Shown here piece by piece: positions 1 through 12,339 of a DNA stretch of 64,000 nucleotides. Under the pieces are notes generated by a model. It did no database searches and had not been told where the DNA came from. It saw nothing but the letters and a program-made list of their open reading frames with translations. The translations under genes and the position numbers were made by a program. The DNA lies in assembly GCF_019578655.1 (NCBI RefSeq), contig NC_063256.1, positions 19,849,350-19,913,349 of the forward strand, given 5' to 3'. Within the stretch, counting starts at the first letter, position 1, and the number at the start of each line of letters is the position of its first letter. The DNA is from Ricinus communis (lineage: Eukaryota; Streptophyta; Magnoliopsida; Malpighiales; Euphorbiaceae).

Positions 1-1789
1 AATTTCAATTTCAAAGTCTGTGTGCGGCTGCGGCGATTTCGTTTTTATTTACTAATCGCTTTTTGTGTGACTCGTCCGTCAGTAGTGTGTTGTTGTTTTT
101 GTGTAGGAAAATAAGGCTTCTGCCGATGGGAAACAGTTCTAATTTTAAGAAAATTTTAAAACAAAAAAGAAATAAAACAAAACTTTCCTAATTTTACTTG
201 GGCCAGAATGGGTGGGCTTGAACTTGTTAGCCCAATACTCATGCCTATGGATGGAACCAAATCCGTAATTTCCTACCGGTAATATTTTAATAAAATGGAG
301 AATAAATTGTCATATTTTAAAAAGAATGTCTTAAATCTGGGATTTTAATTCGGATATTAACTGTTTAGCTAGTATAATATGTAAATATAAACTTCTCAAG
401 TTTTGGCCAAAATACAATTAAATTTTAAAATAATTTAATTACACTTTTAAAGTTTGAAAAATAAAACAATTACATTATAATTCTATCTGCTTTTATTGTA
501 TAATGACAGAAATCCGATTAGTTTTAACATCTAAAATAAATTGCTTTAACTCTTTCCAACTCACATATTTCATATGTAATAAAGTGTTAATTTTGCCTAT
601 ATAATAAAGTGTTAATTTTGCTTTTCAGTAAGCCAAATCATAAAATAATAATTTCTACTTTATTTTAACAAAAAGACATAATCACTATTATTATGTTTAG
701 TTAGTTTATATATATAACATGTTTAACTCATAAAATTAATATTGTTATATTACTTATTATTTGAAATAAAGTTCTAATTGATATTTGTATTGTTTAATTG
801 AATATTATAAGTAACGGCTATAAATTATCAATTATTAATCATCGGTAATAATTTAACTAAATAAGCTTTGAGTATAGCAGCACGCAAGTTGCTGGTATTA
901 AATAGATTTTCAATCTAGCCATGCAAATTGATGTGACTTTTTTAATGAAATGACCAATGAGCTATGGACTATATAACAGCCATAATCATCATTTTATATT
1001 TGTTATAAAGGTAAAAATTTATCTAGTGCAAAGGAGAAGACTCGAATCTGATATCTCTCACTCTGAAAAACAAACGTTTTTAGAATATTTTAAATTGTGC
1101 TTTTTTATTTTAAAAAGCATAATTTTTATAATAAAAAACATCTTAAAAAATATTTAAATATAAAGAGTAAAATATTTGATTTAAGTTCAATAGACTCTTT
1201 AACAATTTTAATTTCTCTTTACTCTTTTTTTTTTTAAATTTACCAATACCAATAAAAAGTACATTAGAAATATATTTGATATTATAACTTTTTAAATTAA
1301 AGAATTTAGCATATACAAAAAGCAGATCGAAGATGTTGTTGAGCGATAACTGAAGTGTGATTTATTTTCTAAAACCATATTTGTGTGATGGCCTAATTGT
1401 CCAGTGTTTACTCATTTGAGAATTGATCTTGACCTACGGTTTGAACAGTAACACACCTAAAACTGATCCTTGCCATATGAAAGTTGGATGCCACATGAAA
1501 GAAAAAGAAAAAGATAAAAGATAAAGCTCGAAATTATTTTATATATTTTTCAATTATATGTAATCCTCTCAATCTTTATTACGTTTAGCATAATATATAT
1601 ACACATCTAATTGTGATTCCTTAAAGGAAAAAGAAAAAAGAAAGAAATTTTTTTTATTTATATTTAAAGAAATTTTTATAAAAATTTAACTTGCCTTTTA
1701 AGATAGTTATAAAACATATTTTATAGTTACATTCAAATTTCTTCTTTCTAATTTAATAAAACTAATTATTTATCCCTGCATTGCACGAC
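1..1789. other. AT-rich intergenic DNA
   Basis: I see no gene here. The first ~140 bases are less AT-rich and contain several CpG, so they may be the 5' edge of a gene lying to the left of the window. The remainder is AT-rich with homopolymer runs and no coding bias on either strand. Confidence 0.6.
199..234. promoter_or_regulatory. cluster of site II-type (TGGGCY) motifs
   Basis: TGGGCC at 199-204, TGGGCT at 213-218 and the reverse form AGCCCA at 229-234 lie within 36 bp. Such clusters are known TCP-factor sites in promoters of plant housekeeping genes. They would fit a promoter of a gene transcribed leftward out of the window. This is inference from motifs only. Confidence 0.25.
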
Positions 1790-2040
1790 TGTTATTTTTT
1801 AGAATTATAATTATTATTTAATTAAAAATTAATTTTTAATTAATTTAATTTTTAAGATAGAGTTAGTATTATTATCCCGATTAACAAATTATTTATTAAT
1901 TAATATATTATTTGTAGAATTAGAGTGAGTGTTTAATTAGGAGTATAATTTATTAATTAATAAATTAATAAAAAATTATAAAATTATATATAAATTTAAA
2001 TTTTATATATTAAAAAATAGTATATATATCAAAATAAAAA
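1790..2040. repeat. dispersed AT-rich repeat, copy 1
   Basis: Shares blocks such as GTTTAATTAGGA followed by TTATTAATTAATAAATTAAT and AAATTATAAAATTATA with sequences at 2380-2735 and 40150-40760 (same orientation) and 12340-12900 (reverse). It is non-coding, and its ends are not sharply defined by eye. Confidence 0.45.
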
Positions 2041-2345
2041 TTATAAAAAAAAAAAATAGATTTCGTAAGAATTTGGCCAAGAGGTATCCATGTGTGAAGT
2101 GAGAGTCTCAGTCTTTAGTCTATGGCTTCACTAAGTAGAGTGGGATAAAGAGACATTAACACGTGAGAAGAGAGATCAACAGTATCTGAAGACACGTGTC
2201 TATATAATGACAACCCTTTGAAGGGTGGCTCAAGTAACAGGTAGGCAGCGAGTAATGACGAGTGGTGGCAGCGAGCAGCGTTAAAATTTCTTAAGAGTTG
2301 GAAATGAGGCGAAAGGTACAAAAGTCTTTATCTGTAGATAAATAA
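2041..2345. other. GC-richer island with G-box and TATA motifs
   Basis: This ~300-bp island sits between two copies of the dispersed AT-rich repeat. It contains the perfect 10-bp palindrome GACACGTGTC (2191-2200, a G-box) directly followed by TATATAA (2201-2207), plus ACACGTGA near 2159. The arrangement looks like a promoter fragment, but no convincing coding sequence follows on either strand. It may be a captured or relic promoter. Confidence 0.3.
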
Positions 2346-2379
2346 AAAAAGTTTACATTTATATTTATATTTATGTGTT

Positions 2380-2735
2380 TTACGACTATTATTATTATTT
2401 TAATTATAAAATTAAATTTATATATAATTTGATAAAAATATTAATAATATTAATTTATAATATTTTAAAAAATAATAAATTATATAAAAAATTAATTTAT
2501 TATCAATTATAGTATTAAAATAATTTAAGATATTATTTTCTAAAAATAGAATTTTTATATAGTTAGAAAAATAATTTATTAATTAATATAGTATTAAAAT
2601 ATAATCAATATATTATTTTTTAGAATTAAAATTAACATTTAATTAAAAATATAATTTATTAATAAATAAATTAATAGGAAACTATAAAATCACATATGAC
2701 CTTGAATTTTATGTGTGAGAAATAAATACATATAA
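2380..2735. repeat. dispersed AT-rich repeat, copy 2
   Basis: Direct-orientation relative of 1790-2040, containing the TTATTAATTAATAT...TTTTTAGAATTAAAATTA...TTTAATTAAAAATATAATTTATTAA pattern and ending near a TTGAATTTTATGTGTGAG block that recurs in the other family members. Confidence 0.45.
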
Positions 2736-2879
2736 ATGAATAGAAACTTAATAATAGATTTTATAAATATTTTTAGAGTTAATTCAATAAGAATATAAAT
2801 TAAAAATATTATATGCAATTTCTAGTATTAAAGCTAATATATTAATTTGTTCGATTTTCTAAAAGATCTTGTTTAATTA

Positions 2880-2881
<2 letters not shown>

Positions 2882-2923
<42 letters not shown>
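2882..2923. repeat. (TTA)14 microsatellite
   Basis: Fourteen perfect TTA units, 42 bp. Likely length-polymorphic. Confidence 0.95.
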
Positions 2924-2924
<1 letters not shown>

Positions 2925-3329
2925 CACTGAGATTCTCCCCTCTCTTTGGAGGCTTTTTCTCACACTAACTCTCAACTCTTCTAACTTTCTTCAATTCGCT
3001 GAGGCATACACAGTTCATGTATATGGTGCACCTTGAATTGTCCGTTCTCATGCAACTGTTGTATTCAAAGTTTTTCTGATTCTTCATCAACGGAGTTTGT
3101 ACATATTTCACATTCATTAGTCAATACGTTAAATGACACTTGTATAAAGTATGCTAATTAATCTAGCATCAACATGAATGCTCTTAGTGTATATACCATT
3201 TTCTTCTTATAATAAAGATTACTTTTTATTTACACTTAAAATACTTTTTGGCCCAGTCCAATTAAATTTGCCTTATTTTCAAACGCAACTCCATTTATAT
3301 AATAGTCGATACAACTCAACTATCAAACT

Positions 3330-3700
3330 GACTCAAATAATTGAGACAACGCAGTATAATGATTATTTCATTGACTCAAATACTTGAGACGGTGCAATAA
3401 TTATTTCACTGACTTAGCTAGTTGAGAAGTACATAATAATAATTACTGCACAGACTAAAACACTTAAGGTGGTGCAATAATTGTTTTATTGACTTAGAAA
3501 CTTGAGGCGGTGCAGTAATTATTTTTGTAACTCAAATATCCAAGGTGATACAGTAAAGAGTCATTATGCATGGATGTTGTTGAGTCCATAACATTTATTG
3601 CAATGACTTAACTATTTGAGGCGGTACAATAATTATTTTACCGAATCAAGTAGTTGAGAGTAATCTTTTCAAATACTTAAGGCGGTGCAATAGAGAACTT
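3330..3700. repeat. degenerate ~38-43-bp minisatellite
   Basis: About eight imperfect tandem units follow the pattern GACTCAAATACTTGAGGCGGTGCAATAATTATTTCATT. Unit starts are visible at about 3330, 3373, 3411, 3453, 3491, 3530, 3604 and 3668. The middle of the array is interrupted near 3560-3600. No coding frame runs through it. Confidence 0.7.
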
Positions 3701-4986
3701 GATGCAAAGACTTCATCGAATCAACATGTATAAAATATAGAGAATAAAAAAGAGTCAATTGGTTTGAGAAACTGAAAGTAATGAAGAGATGTTTTAGAAG
3801 AAAGTATAGGGAAGAATTGTCATGTAGTAGAGAGTTACAGAATTTTACTGCACCACCTTCTATATAACAACTTCATGTTCAACTTTTAAGAAAGCGGGAG
3901 AGTTGATGGCACCATTTTCTTAAAGATAGCTTCACGTGTTTAATTGCCTCAATAAGTTGTTTTATTAAGGATGTGGGTTGAAGCAATTATGAGAGACGTA
4001 ATCACTAAGTTGATGAAGTCTATAAATTGAGGAGCTCATTTCAGAATGACCAACAATTATTTCAATAAAAATTATATCGACAAATCAGCAATACTTAGCA
4101 ATATTTTCTTTGTAGTACTGTAGCTTTTTACTTATTCAAATTTTCTTTCAGTTCTTTAGTTCCCTTGATTTAGATTTATTTCAATATTCTTAAACACTAT
4201 TTTCTGTTCAATTTCTTCAGCTTTCAATTTTTTTAATCTTATTTTCTCAGCTTTTAGTTGTAGTCCTTTATCTTAAAACAATCATTTCACTTAGATTTAA
4301 CAAAGCTTTTAGGAGTAAAGTTAAGAACCTAGAAAATTTTAGATCCCTTAAGTTATTTTGTACAATCGTTCTAATAGAAGTTAGATTGGCACAATCAATT
4401 TATTTTTCATTAAACACATTAATTTTGAGATAATTTGCCTCTTGCACGCTTGAAATACTAGCGCGCTTGAAATGTAAAATATTATGCAAACACTTATGTT
4501 AAATATGTAATGGAAAAAAATACATCATTGAAGTTATACACTGTCTCTAGCCAATACCCAGAAACTCCTAAACGGTAACAATATGTGAAAAAACCTTAGA
4601 ATCTTATAGAACAACATTCAGAGAACATAAGAGAATACAACAGAACAAACAAAAAAGGAAAAAAAGATATAGAATTGTCCAACATCTAAACAACATCAAA
4701 TTGAATAAGATAAAGAAACATAGCAGCAGACAAGTGAGAAGATAACGGCACCACAAGTATACTAAGAAGCATTGCCATGTCCTAGAATGACATCTTTTGA
4801 CATTAGAACGGCAGCAAGACTGAAGACAATGATACTCTTAGTGGATATACCATGTAACGATTTTTGGCATCATCTATTTTTACTTTTAGACAACAAGTGA
4901 TTCTTGGTTTGTCGTCTTAAACTTGTATATATAAGTATATGTGCATGTCTGTGTTATAAATTATGAGAGAAAGAGTCTTCGAGGAA
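3701..4986. other. intergenic stretch, no gene seen
   Basis: Moderately AT-rich DNA. I see no supported gene, repeat boundary or RNA. The last ~150 bp are presumably the former promoter of the glycosyltransferase relic that starts at 4987. Confidence 0.5.
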
Positions 4987-5610
4987 ATGGGGAGTAAAGA
5001 GAGAGCTACCAAAACTCGTGTCTTGGCACTGCCTTTGCCTTTCCAGGGCCACATGAACCCTATGCTTTAATTTTCTAAACACATAACCTCCAAAGGAATC
5101 AAAGTGACACTAGTCTCCTTCACCAAAAAAGTGCTAATAGGAGAAAATGGCCCTATTAATGTCGAGGTCTTTCTTGATTATAGTAGTGAAGAAGACGATG
5201 GATATCTAAACACTTTGCAAGCTATTATGCAACAAATGTTACCGCATATCGTTGCAAAACATGGCTAGCCTGGCTTCCTAGTAAGTTGCATCATATATGA
5301 CTCGTTAATGCCTTGGGTTCTAGACAGCTTGGGCTTCTTGGAGCTTCACTCTTCACACAGTTTAGTGTCATTAATCACATATATTACGAACTTCACGAAG
5401 GGAAGTTTAACGTTCCTATTGAAAAAGTCCTTGTATCAGTAGAAGGGATGCCACCACTTGAAATATATGATCTGCCTACCTTCTTTTATGAATCAAAAAA
5501 GTATCTGACTTGCCTAACCTTGATATCCAATAAGTTTTTGAATATTGGAGAAGCTAATTGGGTGTTTTTAATACTTTCAACAGCTTGAAAGATGAGGTAT
5601 GTAAATTTTT

Positions 5611-5785
5611 GGGATAAATGCTCCGCTAGTACCAAACTTTAGTCACTTATATCCATTTGGTACCAAACTTTCAATTTGTTTCTTTTTGGTACCCTTTCTA
5701 TTATTTCTATTACTTCTGCCAATACCAATGAGGAATCTGGTAGTTATTTGCTGATGTGGCTGTCAGATTTATAAAGGACTACAGG
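5611..5785 (+). repeat. MULE left terminal inverted repeat
   Basis: Begins GGGATAAATGCTCCGCTAGT and pairs with the complement of 10787-10955. Both arms contain a TGATGTGGCTG.CAGATTTATAAA block near the inner end. Confidence 0.9.
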
Positions 5786-6431
5786 CCACTTGCCATATTT
5801 GTTGCTATTCATTTACTTTATCCAAGTCAGCAAAAAAATTACCTTTACCTTGAGCTAAACAATTGAGACAAATTATTTTCCTCCTTTAAACCAACCCAAG
5901 AGTAACCGCTTTACCTCATAAATTAATGTAAACCGTTCTACTTCTACCTCCATTGTCAAGACTCTATGAGCCTCTGGTCTCTGAGCTTCTGCTTCATAGT
6001 TTTTTTATAGAACTGTACCTGCACATTACGAGATTGAAGATCAATAACACTTGACTGGCGAGTAAGGGAGAAACGCGAAGACCCACTAATATATTGTAAG
6101 TACAAGCACCTGTAGTTATTCTGTGGTTATTGAAAGAACATAAGTTCTATCCATATTAAATTTGCATCTTTGAAGGCATATTGCATGCTACATTACTTTG
6201 GAAGTTAATAATGCAGGGGGCTAGGTTTTTCTCATTACTTGATACTGTGAAGAAATCCTTTTTATCTGTTGAATGTTGATGATGTTTGTTAATACTGCTT
6301 TTCTTAAAGTAATTAATGTTTATTTAATTAATTTAGAGTAATTGTATTTTACAGTGCCTAATTTCGAGTATTTTAGTTTGTATTGACATGATTATAGAGT
6401 TGATGGTAGAGGTCACCCTAAGCTATGGGAT

Positions 6432-9400
6432 ATGGGAGCTGTTGATTTTCGCAGTTTAGATAAGATGTCTAGGTTAGAAATAGATTTAATGGCTAGAGAG
6501 CTAGGAATGAAACCTGAAACAAAAATTATTATTTGGAAGCATCCTTTGAAGAGTATGAATGATGGATTGAGAAGTCTTAAAACTGTTAGTGATGCTTTAG
6601 AAATGACAATGTCTATGGAGGATTGTAAATTGATGCATATATTTAGTAGGGATAAGTTTGAAGGAATAGAAGAAGCTGGGGAAAAAGTTGGTGAAGAAGT
6701 TGAGGAACCACATGCTAGTAAAGAGGCTGTGAAAAATATGTCTGAGATGGAGAAGAGAAACCATAAAATGATAAAAATATGGATGATGACAGATGTGAGG
6801 GTAGTGAGAATAGTGATGTAGATTCACAGGATAATGAGTTTGTAGACTCTAATTATGACATGAGGGATGAAGATGTTGATGATGATGTCATGTTTGATAA
6901 GTTTGTTGATAAGGAGTTTGAAAGGGACAGACCATCTGGATCTAGAACTGCTACGCAACCTGCTGAGGAGTTGTCAGAAGAATCAGATGCCACAGTATAT
7001 GCTCCATCAGATAAGCTATTGTCATGCTCCTCAACTAAAGACAGTGATGCAGATTCAAGGAAGCACAAGTGGCCTGTGTTTAATGAGGAGACTGACATGG
7101 TGAATCCCAGCCTTCAAGATTGGAATGCTATTCAGTTCCTTCAAACAATACAAGGATGTAGTTAAGAGCTCATCAATCAAAACTAGAAACCATATAATAT
7201 TTGGTCTAAATACAAGGTAGAAATGCAAGGCTAAGTGCAAGAAAAGATGCAAGTTCTTCATTTGGGCTTACCTGATGAACACAGACAAATGGATAGCTCA
7301 ACATTATGTTGAAAGGTTCAGAGTTGATCCTAGTTGGGCAATTCAAAGGATCATACAAGTTGTGAAAGAAGACTGTGGTGTTGATGTGTCCAGATTTAAA
7401 GCATGCAGATCAAAAAATGCTGCCTTGAAATTTATCAATGATGATGAGACAAAACAGCTTTCTAGACTTCATGATTACAAGCTAGAACTGTTGAGAAGTA
7501 ATCCAGGAAGCACTATAGTTTTTTATTTGAATGAAGGAGTTTTTAATAGCATGTTTGTGTGCTTTGCTGCATTGAGGGAAGGATTTAAGTGTTGTAGGCC
7601 TTTCATATCTTTAGATGGATGTTGGCTTAAAGGAGTATTTGGAGGACAACTTCTCACAGCTGTTGCTTTAGATGCAAATAACTGCATCTATCCAGTGGCA
7701 TTGGTGTGTTGTATAGAAAGAAAACAAGCAATACTGGAAATGGTTTTTGGAGTTGTTGGCTGAAGATTTGGAGATAACAAATAGTTATCATTGGGTGTTC
7801 ATGACTGACAAGTAGAAGGTAAATACTCTTCACAATTTCCTTTTCTATTCCTTTATATATTTTCATGACTGATTGGCAGAATGGTATTAATTATGTGTTG
7901 TGATTTTGGAATAGGGTCTTATTCCTGCCATTGAAGAACTATTCCCTAATTTTGAACATACGTTTTATGTTAGACATGTGCATAATAATTTTAAAAAGAA
8001 ATTTAATAGTCTAGGGTTAAAAGAACTTGTGTGGGATGCTGCTAGGGCAAGTTATATCCAGATATTTAAAAAGATAATGGAGAAGTTTGCATCAACATCA
8101 CATCAAGGATATAACTACATGAATATCATTCCCCTCATCACTAGTCTAGATCTCATTTTAGGACTGATGCTAAGGGTGACATGTTGTTAAACAACTTATG
8201 TGAGTGTCTCAACTTTTATCTTAGATGCTAGAACCAAGGGTGTGATAGCTATGAATAAGGTCATAAGAACAAAATTAATAAAGAGGATACATAAGAACAT
8301 GGATGCTATGAAAAGAGTGGCATCTGCTTACTGCCCTAAAATCTTAAAAAAATTAGAAAAGTACAAAGAATTTTGCTGGATGTTTACAACAGAGTGGTTT
8401 GGGGGTGAGAGGTTTCAAGTGGTTGGCCTAGGGGGAGAGTTTGTAGTTGACAAATAGGAAATGACATGCACATGTAGGAGGTGGGATCTAGCTAGACCTT
8501 GTTGTCATACTGTATATGCAATTTGGTATAACAATAAAAATCCTAAATTTTATATACATGACTACTACAAGGTTGAAACATACCTAAAATGCATAGCCAT
8601 TTGCTTAACTCAACTACCAGTAAAGAATTTTGGCCCAAGGTAACTGCCCCACCAGTCTTATTCCCCAACCAATCAAACCTAGAAAAGGCAGGCCTGCTAG
8701 AAAGAGAAGGTTAGAGGAAGATGAGATGGAGGCTCTAATAAAAAATGGTAAGGTCATAAGAAGGGCTTTGTGATTACATGCACAATTTGTGGTGCTAAGG
8801 GCCACAACAAGAGGTTTTATGGTGTTGGTGCTTCTACAAGGCAACAACAGAAGAGGGAAAAACTGCCTTTAAGTATTCTATTCCTCTCATTTACTTCTAC
8901 TTATAATAAATGTCATATGAACTACTAAGGAGTTTTTATACTAGGTGATGAGGAAGACAAAAAAATAGCAATAGAAAAAAGGATCAAATGGTGAAAATAG
9001 TGCACAAAATGTGTTTGAAACACATGAAGATGATCACACAGCTTCAAATATGTTTGATACTTACCAACCTGATCATGAAAATGACCATGGAGCTCCTACA
9101 AGCACAGCTCCTTCAGGGATAGCTTCAACATTTGATAATCTGTCACTACTAATACCATAATTACAGGTAAGTAATTTGTCACCTCTAATATTTATTGAGT
9201 AATGCAAACTAGTGGTATGTTAACTTGAGACTTTATTATACAATTATTCAATATAACACCATCAGCAAAACAAGCAAAAAAAGCTGCAGTTGAGCTTGAC
9301 ATACTAGCTCATTTAGTTGATTGTAGTGATTATGCTTCACAGTGAAAATCACATTTACAGTCTACCACATCACCTTCAAAAACTACCACCAAGAAGACTA

Positions 9401-9693
9401 AGAGCATTACTGATTTGTTGAGTGAGCTACCACTATATCTGGGCATTGGAAGACTTTCACAAACATAGAAAGGAGGAAGTACAAAAAAGCCAGCAATTGA
9501 AGCTAAGGGAAAAAAGACTTTTAAACACCCAAGGTTGTTGAGCAAAGAGGTTGGGATTGAAGGAGTTAGCACAATAACAGAGCTTCAAGACAAAGGAAAA
9601 CAGAAGATTGATGGAAGTGTTTCAATAAAGAAGAGAGTTTGGGTGCCTCCACGAATTGCAAAGAACAAAGATATTAGAATTGGAAAGAATTAG
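6432..9693 (+). pseudogene. MULE transposase, decayed
   Basis: Family role: DDE-type cut-and-paste transposase. An N-terminal plant MULE domain (GAVDFRSLDKMSRLEIDLMA) is at 6432-6690, followed by an acidic spacer and a MuDR-type DNA-binding region near 7080-7290. The catalytic MULE domain is at 7275-7850, with RPFISLDGCWLKG and GGQLLTAVALDANNCIYP. A frameshift lies near 7720 and a stop near 7813, followed by an apparent intron (about 7819-7914). The domain resumes with GLIPAIEELFPNFEH and VWDAARAS. The SWIM zinc finger CTCRRWDLARPCCH is at 8464-8506. A zinc knuckle CTICGAKGHNKRF near 8780 has lost its last Cys. The C-terminus is Lys-rich and ends at the stop 9691-9693. Several stops and frameshifts show the gene is dead. 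Confidence 0.85.
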
Positions 9694-10786
9694 AATTGTT
9701 TTCTATTTTTGAAACCCTAAATAATAATGTTTATTTTGGTTGTTGTGTTGTTAATATCTGTGTGGACCTAACATGTGGTCCTTTGACAGATTTTTTGTAA
9801 TGGCTTTTGACAGCCTTGGGTGTAAGGTTCATGTGGACAGGAATTCCACATCCATTCACTTTTTATTCAAAGAATTGATTATTTAAAGTAATCAACAACC
9901 TCACTTATTTATTAAATTGTCACTCAATTTGTCTGTTTCGAGACTTGTTTTATATAATAATTTGATGTGCTTATTTATCATAACAGTAATAACCAAATGA
10001 AGCAGTAGTAAGTAAAAACTAATGTATATATCCTTTCATTCATTCATCATCCAAATACATAAGTAATAGTAGTTGTAAAAACTACTGTATATACACTCTA
10101 CCATCTATCCAAAGTAAATATTCAAGTTAAGCTAACAAAAGTACATCTTCTAAATAAGAATCCCAGCCACAGCATAACAACCAAGCTTAGACAGGTCCCT
10201 ATTGTGCTTCATGCTCCTTTTTTCTTCCTTCATTTTCTTCAGCTTTGAATTTAGCAAACTAATCCATTCTTGTATTCATTTAGCAGCTCAGTTGTAAGGT
10301 GAGATTCACCACTGTCCATTCTTAACTTAATAAAATGACAGATGAAGAACCTGTACAAGAAGAAACCTTCATTACAACTAAAAAATATCAATGTAAACTA
10401 AGGAAAGCACTCTTATACTTACTATAATTAAGCATCTCAAAACTTGTGACCAAGTTTTCTTTCAGTTCGAGAGACGAAGCTTTAGTCATGCCATTCCACA
10501 TGCACATATAGATCACTGGCTCAACTCCAACACTATATTCCTTCAGGTTAAGCACACTTTAAGTTGTTTGTTGCTCCATTTATTTGACAAGATAAAGAAC
10601 AAGGAAGCTTCAGAATCGATTATGAGAAAAAGGGGAAGAGAGAGTGAATCGATCCAAATACTAAAAACTAGGGTTCAAAATTAGAAATTTTCCTGATTTA
10701 GGATTATTTATTTGGGAGTGAAATTTTTTTAATTGCTAACTAGAATAAAATAAATGAGTCAGCAGCATATGTGGCAATTGTGATAT
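9694..10786. other. MULE 3' non-coding part
   Basis: Between the transposase C-terminus and the right inverted repeat. I see no gene and no captured host exon. The composition resembles the 5' subterminal region 5786-6400. Confidence 0.5.
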
Positions 10787-10955
10787 AGTCTTTTATAAAT
10801 CTGGCAGCCACATCAGTAAATAATTACCAAATTCCTCATTAGTACTGACGGAAGTAACAAAAATAATAGGAGAGGTATAAAAAAGAAATAAATTGAAGGT
10901 TTGGTACTGAATGGATATAAGTGGCGAGGTTTGGTACCAGCGGGGCATTTAACCC
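10787..10955 (-). repeat. MULE right terminal inverted repeat
   Basis: Reverse complement begins GGGTTAAATGCCCCGCTGGT and matches the left arm through the TGATGTGGCTGCCAG block. The two arms have diverged by point changes, which points to an old insertion. Confidence 0.9.
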
Positions 10956-12169
10956 TAAATTTTCAATCACTCATCTAAATAGAAATTCTTGTTTTTGTAT
11001 GGGAGAGGAGATATTAACAGTATTATTTAAGTTAACATGTTTGCTTATTATTATTTCGTTTAGTTCTAATTGCATTTCTAATACATTATTATTGATGAAA
11101 TTTTTTTAGGTGTTGAGACGGATGACAAGCAAATGCCCTATAAATCAATAGGGCTAATTATTCCATCAATGTATCTAGACAAGAGGGTGGAAGATAACAG
11201 GGAATATGGCATCAACCTCTTCAATCCTAATGTTGACCATTATTTCTTGTGGGTAGTTAGAGAACCATAAGAGAAAAAACTCCCAAGCAACTTTGTTGAG
11301 GAGACATTGGAAAAGGGTTTGATATTGAATTGGTGCTCTCAACTAGAAGTTCTAGCTCACAAGTCCATATGGTGCTTCATGACTGCTATGGGTGGAATTC
11401 AACATTTGAGACGTTGAGCTTGGGAGTGCCAATGTTGGCTACAATGGGCAGATCAATCAACTAATACAAAATTCGTTAATGATGTTTAGCATGTTGGGGT
11501 TAGAGTAAAGTTAGATGAAGAAGGAATAGTTACAATTAAGAAGAAATAGAATTGTGAATAAGGGATGTAATTGAAGGGATGAAAGCGAATGAGATCGAAA
11601 GAAACTCAGAGAAATGGAAGAAACTCGCCAGAGAAGCAGTAGATGAAGGTGGAAGTTCTGAAAAGGAACATAGAGGAATTTGTAGTAGAACTCATTAATA
11701 GCTCCATTACTACAAAAATATAAAGTCTCTACGACCAAAAAGAAGAGCAAACATATGAATCTTCAATCACAAGGAATAGTTACTTGACTTTGACAATTTT
11801 CTTTGGACGTTCTTAAATCATCGGTTTTAGTAATACGCTAATGAAAATATATGAATATAAAAAAAAATCTAATGTAATTCGAAGCTTCTCGTGTAATATC
11901 ATTTATATTGTTAACTAATAAAGATATTTCATTTATTTTGATGGTGAGGGAGTAATAGTAAGAAAAGGCATGTAAACACACAACGAATACTCCCGAACCA
12001 CATGCCAAGTTAGCTGTTCAAAAAATGATGTCAAAAGAAATCTATCGCCAGCAAGACCAAAATAATAATAATAATATAAATGATTTAATTTTGTATTTAA
12101 TTTTATTTTGTCAAAAAAAATTAATTAATTTCGTTTAATTTTTCACTTTAATTTTAGAAAAAATTCTTG

Positions 12170-12330
12170 ATATGATATATCTCTCAATCTATACAATAAA
12201 CCGGTAAATGATTGACACATATTAGTTATAAAAAATTAATGAAGTATGTGTCAATTATCTAATACCAAAGTATAACATACGTTTATAAACGTATCATTCT
12301 CCTATTAGTTGTAGTAGCTCTAGATAAGAA
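12170..12330. repeat. ~150-bp dispersed repeat, copy A
   Basis: Collinear with 55025-55185. Both contain ACACATATT..., AATGAAGTA.GTGTC, an AATA..AAA.TATAA block and end with TCATTCTC.TATTAGTTG. Divergence is substantial. Probably an old mobile-element relic of unknown class. Confidence 0.5.
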
Positions 12331-12339
12331 TATATATAT

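Larger units (their letters stand above)
5611..10955 (+). mobile_element. Mutator-like transposon (MULE) with long TIRs
   Basis: A complete element of 5,345 bp in the intron of the UGT relic. The ends form inverted repeats of roughly 170-175 bp (5611-5785 against 10787-10955), similar over their whole length. Flanks are TAAATTTTT (5602-5610) and TAAATTTTC (10956-10964), a 9-bp target duplication with one mismatch, the size expected for MULEs. It carries a decayed transposase gene at about 6432-9693 in plus orientation. Removing the element in thought leaves a continuous UGT intron, which confirms the boundaries. Confidence 0.92.
4987..11723 (+). pseudogene. UGT74-like UDP-glycosyltransferase pseudogene split by a MULE
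   Basis: The family transfers sugar from UDP-glucose to small molecules in the cytosol. From the ATG at 4987 the N-terminus reads PLPFQGHMNPML, the acceptor-side start typical of family 1 plant UGTs. An in-frame TAA follows at 5068-5070 and a TAG at 5266-5268. Further on IIYDSLMPWVLD, LLGASLFTQF and LEIYDLP are UGT74-like. Exon 1 ends near 5596 (GAG|GTATGT). The intron is interrupted by a MULE (5611-10955), and exon 2 starts about 11110 with IPSMYLDKRVED. The UDP-sugar binding PSPG box begins WCSQLEVLAHKS but breaks down before the GWNST part, which is in another frame. The C-terminus ends at 11723. Several nonsense and frameshift changes make it certainly non-functional. The UGT74 assignment is by recognition of motifs. 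Confidence 0.88.

Noticed and set aside
2882..3700. CRISPR-like array suggested by the repeated units
   Set aside because: Units are degenerate, with no constant spacers, and this is a plant nuclear genome. A minisatellite is the simpler reading.
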